Shown: positions 15,808 to 19,371 of the stretch, one piece after another
How positions within the stretch are numbered: position 1 is the first letter of the stretch
Layout of the letters: each line of letters starts with the position of its first letter
Source: Pelagibacteraceae bacterium AG-339-N18
GTDB lineage: Bacteria > Pseudomonadota > Alphaproteobacteria > Pelagibacterales > Pelagibacteraceae
Length of the DNA stretch: 19,371 nucleotides
Assembly (NCBI GenBank): GCA_003282055.1
Contig: QCAD01000007.1
Location: 1 to 19,371, forward strand
Direction: 5' to 3'
Position numbers and translations under genes: made by a program
Notes under the pieces: model-generated
Told to the model about the DNA's origin: nothing
The model's input: only the letters and a program-made list of their open reading frames with translations
The model's database searches: none

Positions 15808-17376
15808 TTAAAATACCAATAGACTAAAGATTACAAGGATTAAAAAGCCAATTATAGATTGATTTCTAAAGGCAATCATTTCTGATTTTTTTGTATTTAA
15901 AGCTGTGTAGGAATTTGAATTTTGGGGAATCTGTCCACTAGCTAAATAGGTCAAAGCTTGATTTGCCTTATCCATTATTTGTGGAAATTCTGGTAATCTT
16001 TTAATTACCTCAGATGTGTTTTGAATTGTTTCATTTATTGTAGTTAAAGGATCTTTCGTTTCTTTTAACCAGTTTTCAAGCACAGGTTTTGAGGTGGTCC
16101 ATATATTAGTGTTGGGATTCAATTTTCTAGCTACACCCTCAACAACAACCATTGTTTTTTGTAGCATAAGAAGCTGGGGTTGAGTCTGCATATTAAATTT
16201 TTCGGTAACGTCAAATAATTGTTTTAACAACTTTCCTCCAGATATATCTTTTACAGATTGACCAAAAATCGGTTCGCCAATAGATCTTAAGGCTTGTGCA
16301 AGATCATCAATTGGAACCTCTCTCGGAACAAGACCTGCAGCTAAATGTACCTCTGCAACTTTACGATAATCTCTTTGAACAAAACCAAATAATATTTCTG
16401 CTAAAAACCTTTTGCTTATTTTGTCTAGCCGTCCCATTATTCCAAAATCAATAGGCACAATATGACCATTGTTATCTATAAAAATATTACCTTGGTGCAT
16501 ATCTGCATGAAAAAAACCATCTCTTACGGCGTGGCGTAAAAAATTTTGAATAATATCATCAGCAATTTTCTTTGTATCCAGGTTTCTATTTTTAAGTTCC
16601 TGTGTCTCTCTTATTGAAATTCCATCAACCCAATCTAAAGTCATTACATTTTCGCTTGTGAAATTCCAATAAATTTGAGGTACTCTAAATCCAACATCAT
16701 TTTTAGTATTTTCTGCATATTCATTTGCAGCTGCTGCCTCAAATCTTAGATCCATTTCTAAGTTTGTAATTTCTTTTAATAAAAAAACTACCTCAACTAA
16801 TTTTAATCTTTTTGTTTTTTTTACAAATGATTCTATTAAAAAAGCAAAAAGCATCATCGCATCTATCTCATCGTTAAAAATTTTTTTTATATCTGGTCGT
16901 AAAATTTTTATTGCAACATCTTTTAAAGTTCCATTATCATTTATTTGAGCTTTATGTACCTGAGCTATTGATGCAGCAGCCACTGGTTCACTTAAGTTTA
17001 TGATTGAATTATAAGTATCTACACCCAGATCATACTTAATAATTTCTTTTGCTTGTAATAATGAAAAAGGTGGAAGCTTGTCTTGAAGATTTTCAAGCTG
17101 TCTTGAAAGATTTTCACCAATAATGTCTGGTCTTGTAGCTAAGAATTGTCCAAGTTTTATGAAAGTTGTACCCATAGACTCTAATGAGTCTGATAATCTC
17201 TGACCTTCATTTTTATTTAAATCTATTTTTTTTTTAGTAAAAAAAGAAATTGATAGTATCTTAAACAAAATTTTGATTACAAATGGTGGCTCCTGAAATT
17301 TTGAAATTATATTTAAAATATCAGATTTTGCTATTTTTCTTCCGAGTTTGAATAACGTTATTATTTTTTTTATCAT
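15808..17376 (-). CDS. ubiB: Ubiquinone biosynthesis kinase-like protein UbiB
   Basis: UbiB is a membrane-associated atypical kinase/ATPase of the ABC1/ADCK family needed for ubiquinone synthesis. With ATG 17376 the protein has 522 residues. The family KxGQ is K74-x-G-Q77 (FIKLGQFLATRPD). The alanine-rich loop is AAASIAQVH (133-141), and the nucleotide-site lysine is K157 (VAIKILRP). E207-x-D209 (LEMDLRF) is the ABC1 ExD. HADMHQGN (290-297) and DFG (310-312) are the catalytic and metal segments. A hydrophobic C-terminus (SIIGFLILVIFSLLVF) is a membrane anchor. An ATG four codons upstream (17388) is possible. I prefer 17376 because it forms the TAATG overlap with ubiE seen at other junctions and has GGA upstream. 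Confidence 0.93.
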   Translation of the reverse strand: MIKKIITLFKLGRKIAKSDILNIISKFQEPPFVIKILFKILSISFFTKKKIDLNKNEGQRLSDSLESMGTTFIKLGQFLATRPDIIGENLSRQLENLQDKLPPFSLLQAKEIIKYDLGVDTYNSIINLSEPVAAASIAQVHKAQINDNGTLKDVAIKILRPDIKKIFNDEIDAMMLFAFLIESFVKKTKRLKLVEVVFLLKEITNLEMDLRFEAAAANEYAENTKNDVGFRVPQIYWNFTSENVMTLDWVDGISIRETQELKNRNLDTKKIADDIIQNFLRHAVRDGFFHADMHQGNIFIDNNGHIVPIDFGIMGRLDKISKRFLAEILFGFVQRDYRKVAEVHLAAGLVPREVPIDDLAQALRSIGEPIFGQSVKDISGGKLLKQLFDVTEKFNMQTQPQLLMLQKTMVVVEGVARKLNPNTNIWTTSKPVLENWLKETKDPLTTINETIQNTSEVIKRLPEFPQIMDKANQALTYLASGQIPQNSNSYTALNTKKSEMIAFRNQSIIGFLILVIFSLLVF

Positions 17377-18080
17377 TAAATTTTCCAACCGCTATGAATT
17401 GAAACTATTCCGTTGCTTAAATTTCTGTAATTACATTTTTCAAAATTATTTTTTTTCATAAGTTCTAGTAATTCTTCCTGATTTATAAAGTTCTCAATAC
17501 TTTCAATTAGGTACTCATAAGGTTTTTTTTGTCCAACAACATATTTACCAACTAAAGGAATAATTTTAGAATATTGTTTATAAATAAATTCTAAATTTTC
17601 ATTCTGTATTTTAGAAAACTCTAAACAAAAGAATCTCCCTCCAGGTTTTAAAACGCGATAGGCTTCAGATAAAGATTTATTTAAATCTCTTGTATTTCTC
17701 AATCCAAAACTTATTGTATAATAATCAAATAAATTTTTTTTCAAGGGCAACTTTTCAGCTTTAGACACTACCCAATCAACATTTTTGTAATTTGATAATT
17801 TTTTTTTACCCTTATCAATCATGCCTTTATTAGGATCAACACATGTTAATTGACTATTAACATCGGTATTTTTTAAATAAAGTTTTCCAATATCTCCTGT
17901 ACCACAAGCCACGTCAATTAAACTCCTACCTTTTGATGGCTTCATCATATTGATTAAATTTTTTTTCCACAATCTATGTATTCCAAGTGACATGAAATCA
18001 TTCATTAAATCGTATTTATCAAAAACTTGATCAAATACAGCTTGAACAAGACCGTTTTTATTTTGAAGAATTTGTTTCAT
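17376..18080 (-). CDS. ubiE: Ubiquinone/menaquinone C-methyltransferase UbiE
   Basis: UbiE is the SAM-dependent C-methyltransferase that makes the 2-methyl group of the ubiquinone ring. The 234 residues contain FDKYDLMNDFMSLGIHRLWK (20-39), SAM motif I DVACGTGDI (56-64), SFGLRNTRDL, the LKPGGRFFCLEFSK segment and the C-terminal SNGIVSIHSGWKI, all typical. The N-terminus is short: the HFGF-type segment found before the 'VF..V..YD.MN' stretch in E. coli UbiE is missing. The start codon lies inside a perfect 19-base tandem repeat that also supplies an out-of-frame ATG at 18099. The gene leads the minus-strand operon and is divergent from mutM. Confidence 0.94.
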   Translation of the reverse strand: MKQILQNKNGLVQAVFDQVFDKYDLMNDFMSLGIHRLWKKNLINMMKPSKGRSLIDVACGTGDIGKLYLKNTDVNSQLTCVDPNKGMIDKGKKKLSNYKNVDWVVSKAEKLPLKKNLFDYYTISFGLRNTRDLNKSLSEAYRVLKPGGRFFCLEFSKIQNENLEFIYKQYSKIIPLVGKYVVGQKKPYEYLIESIENFINQEELLELMKKNNFEKCNYRNLSNGIVSIHSGWKI

Positions 18081-18099
18081 TTTGAAGAATTTGTTTCAT
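18062..18099. repeat. Perfect 19-bp tandem duplication over the ubiE start
   Basis: The unit TTTGAAGAATTTGTTTCAT occurs twice without a gap (18062-18080 and 18081-18099). On the minus strand it reads ATG AAA CAA ATT CTT CAA A, so the duplication copies the start codon and first codons of ubiE. As 19 is not a multiple of three, the outer ATG (18099) is out of frame and opens 13 codons ending at TAA (18058-18060), overlapping the true start. A weaker third copy (TTTAAATAATTTATTCT) seems to follow. Confidence 0.9.
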
Positions 18100-18121
18100 T
18101 TTAAATAATTTATTCTGTTAA

Positions 18122-18127
18122 TATAAT
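18122..18127 (+). promoter_or_regulatory. mutM -10 element, suggesting a leaderless mRNA
   Basis: A perfect TATAAT ends five bases before the mutM ATG at 18133. A start of transcription six or seven bases after the -10 would fall on or next to the initiating A, giving a leaderless transcript. No good -35 is seen 17 bases upstream. AT-rich sequence can produce TATAAT by chance. Confidence 0.4.
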
Positions 18128-18132
18128 ATTAA

Positions 18133-18999
18133 ATGCCAGAATTACCAGAAGTAGAAATTGTCCGACATTCACTGTCAAAAAATATAAAAGGTAAAAAAAT
18201 CAACCAGGTTTTAGTTAGAAATAGAAATTTAAGGTTTAAATTAAAACATTCTTTTGAGAAAAATTTAAAGAATAAATCTATCTCAAATATTAAAAGGTTT
18301 TCTAAATATTTAATAATTGAATTTGAAAATAAAAGTTTTTGCATAATTCATCTAGGGATGTCAGGAACAATCCATATAGTAAAAAATAGAAAAAAAAGTT
18401 TACTAACAAATACTAGCTTTTATCACTCTCCAAAACTTCCGGAAAAGCATAATCATATCGAATTTTTTTTTAGCAATTTTAAATTAATTTATAATGATCC
18501 AAGAAGATTTGGCTTTTTTCTTTTCATTGATAATGAAGACAATTTAGAAAAAAGATTTAAAAAATTCGGCCCAGAGCCTTTTGATAAAAAGTTTAATTTG
18601 AAACATTTAACAAATTTTTTTAAAGGAAAAAAAAAGAATATTAAAAGTTTCCTATTAGACCAAAAATTTGTCTCAGGAATTGGAAATATTTATGCAAGTG
18701 AAATTCTATATCTATCAAAGATTAATCCACTTATACAGGCCAAAAATTTAAAGAAATTTCAATTAAAAAAAATAATTAAAAATTCAAAAAAAATTTTATT
18801 GAAAGCTATCAAACAAGGTGGATCAACTATTAGGGATTTCAAAAACACAAAAGGAGAAATAGGTCAATTTCAAAAAAATTTCAAAGTATATGGGAGGGAT
18901 AAACAAAATTGTAAAAGACCAAGTTGTTCTGGAGTTATCAAGAAAATCACCCAATCTAATAGATCAACATTTCTCTGCATAATATGTCAAAAATATTAA
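18133..18999 (+). CDS. mutM: Formamidopyrimidine-DNA glycosylase (Fpg/MutM)
   Basis: MutM excises 8-oxoguanine and formamidopyrimidines from oxidised DNA and cleaves the strand by beta/delta elimination. The 288-residue protein starts PELPEVE, giving the catalytic Pro2 and Glu3. K58 lies in FSKYLIIEF, and NDPRRFG is at 121-127. The helix-two-turn-helix segment is FVSGIGNIYASEILY (179-193). The C-terminal zinc finger has C260, C265, C282 and C285, with R277 in SNRSTFLCIICQ. The first pair is C-x4-C rather than C-x2-C, which I recall as normal for alphaproteobacterial MutM. It is divergent from ubiE and 49 bases before rpsT. Confidence 0.96.
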   Translation: MPELPEVEIVRHSLSKNIKGKKINQVLVRNRNLRFKLKHSFEKNLKNKSISNIKRFSKYLIIEFENKSFCIIHLGMSGTIHIVKNRKKSLLTNTSFYHSPKLPEKHNHIEFFFSNFKLIYNDPRRFGFFLFIDNEDNLEKRFKKFGPEPFDKKFNLKHLTNFFKGKKKNIKSFLLDQKFVSGIGNIYASEILYLSKINPLIQAKNLKKFQLKKIIKNSKKILLKAIKQGGSTIRDFKNTKGEIGQFQKNFKVYGRDKQNCKRPSCSGVIKKITQSNRSTFLCIICQKY

Positions 19000-19013
19000 A
19001 TATATTATTGACC

Positions 19014-19042
19014 ATAGCTATTTAAGCAGCTATACCCGCTGC
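19014..19042 (+). promoter_or_regulatory. rpsT leader with two mutually exclusive hairpins
   Basis: ATAGCT (19014-19019) can pair with AGCTAT (19028-19033), six pairs with an eight-base loop. GCAGC (19026-19030) can pair with GCTGC (19038-19042), five mostly G-C pairs with a seven-base loop, ending six bases before the rpsT ATG. The two stems share 19028-19030 and cannot form together. The second would cover the ribosome landing site. Control of S20 synthesis by this switch is inference. Confidence 0.4.
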
Positions 19043-19048
19043 ACAACA

Positions 19049-19309
19049 ATGGCAAACACAAAATCAGCAATTAAAAGAATAAGAAAAATTTCTAAACAAA
19101 CGGCTATCAACAAAGCAAGAAAAAGCAGATATAAAAATGCATTAAAAAAAATGAGTAAATTGATAGAAAATAAGAAAAAGCCGGAAGCACTTAAGTTCTT
19201 ACCTAAGTTGAATTCAGAATTAATGAAAGTTGCCAAAACTGGAATTATTAAGAGACAAAATGCTTCACGGAATGTTTCGAGAATAACAAAAAAAATAGCT
19301 TCTCTGTAA
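19049..19309 (+). CDS. rpsT: 30S ribosomal protein S20
   Basis: S20 is a helical primary binder of the 16S rRNA 5' domain and helix 44. The 86 residues (E. coli 87) begin MANTKSAIKRIRKISKQ and contain KSRYKNALKKM and the C-terminal KTGIIKRQNASRNVSRITKKI, all family features. There is no Shine-Dalgarno; the leader carries two alternative hairpins instead. In many alphaproteobacteria rpsT is followed by dnaA, which would then begin beyond the right edge of this window (inference). Confidence 0.97.
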   Translation: MANTKSAIKRIRKISKQTAINKARKSRYKNALKKMSKLIENKKKPEALKFLPKLNSELMKVAKTGIIKRQNASRNVSRITKKIASL

Positions 19310-19321
19310 TCTTTATACCCC

Positions 19322-19350
19322 AAGTTGATTCAACTTAAAGCATACGCTTT
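19322..19350 (+). terminator. Tandem small hairpins after rpsT
   Basis: AAGTTG-ATT-CAACTT (19322-19336) is a perfect six-pair hairpin. It is followed directly by AAAGC-ATAC-GCTTT (19337-19350), a five-pair hairpin with a short T run inside its last arm. They lie 12 bases after the rpsT stop and fit a transcription end or mRNA 3'-end stabiliser. No long T tract follows, so factor-independent termination is uncertain. Confidence 0.4.
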
Positions 19351-19371
19351 ATATATTAAAATATTTTATTA

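Noticed and set aside
18855..18990. C-x4-C in the MutM zinc finger as a damaged motif
   Set aside because: The four cysteines and the Arg are all present, and this spacing is, as I recall, usual in alphaproteobacterial MutM.

Overview
The window is a compact, AT-rich (roughly 30% GC by eye), almost fully coding piece of bacterial chromosome. Protein types and gene order point to an alphaproteobacterium of the SAR11 group (Pelagibacterales, 'Candidatus Pelagibacter'-like). Supporting signs are very short intergenic gaps, many one- and four-base gene overlaps, heavy Lys/Ile/Asn codon use, an Irr-type Fur-family regulator beside fabA-fabB-fabI, and the order mutM-rpsT at the right end. The taxonomic call is inference from gene content; there is no rRNA gene in the window. 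No tRNA, insertion sequence, prophage, CRISPR array or other mobile element was seen.

Layout. (1) 1-6460, plus strand: a transcription/translation/RNA-turnover operon, nusA (5' end cut by the window edge), infB, rbfA, rpsO, pnp and a 39-codon single-helix membrane ORF. The ylxR and truB genes common in this operon are absent here. (2) 6463-8962, minus strand: overlapping fabA-fabB-fabI for unsaturated fatty acid synthesis. (3) 9057-12639, plus strand: irr, katG, a putative 2-oxoglutarate/Fe(II) dioxygenase and a DUF2061-like membrane protein. Both irr and katG are preceded by a TTTAGAA-N3-TTATAA(A/C) element close to the alphaproteobacterial Irr box. (4) 12640-12939: tandem Fur-box-like sites next to A-tracts, then a 59-codon cysteine-rich ORF. 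(5) 12974-18080, minus strand: a tight six-gene unit ubiE-ubiB-coaBC-dut-thiF/moeB-like-SH3 protein. (6) 18133-19309, plus strand: mutM and rpsT, followed by two small hairpins.

How it fits together. Most of the window is housekeeping: information processing, fatty acids, ubiquinone, coenzyme A, nucleotide hygiene and DNA repair. The part most worth a second look is 8963-12939. There an iron/heme-responsive regulator, a haem peroxidase, an Fe(II)-dependent oxygenase and a cysteine-rich small protein lie together with two different classes of Fur-superfamily-like operator. I infer a small iron/oxidative-stress regulon. The operators are read by eye and have not been scored by a motif model.
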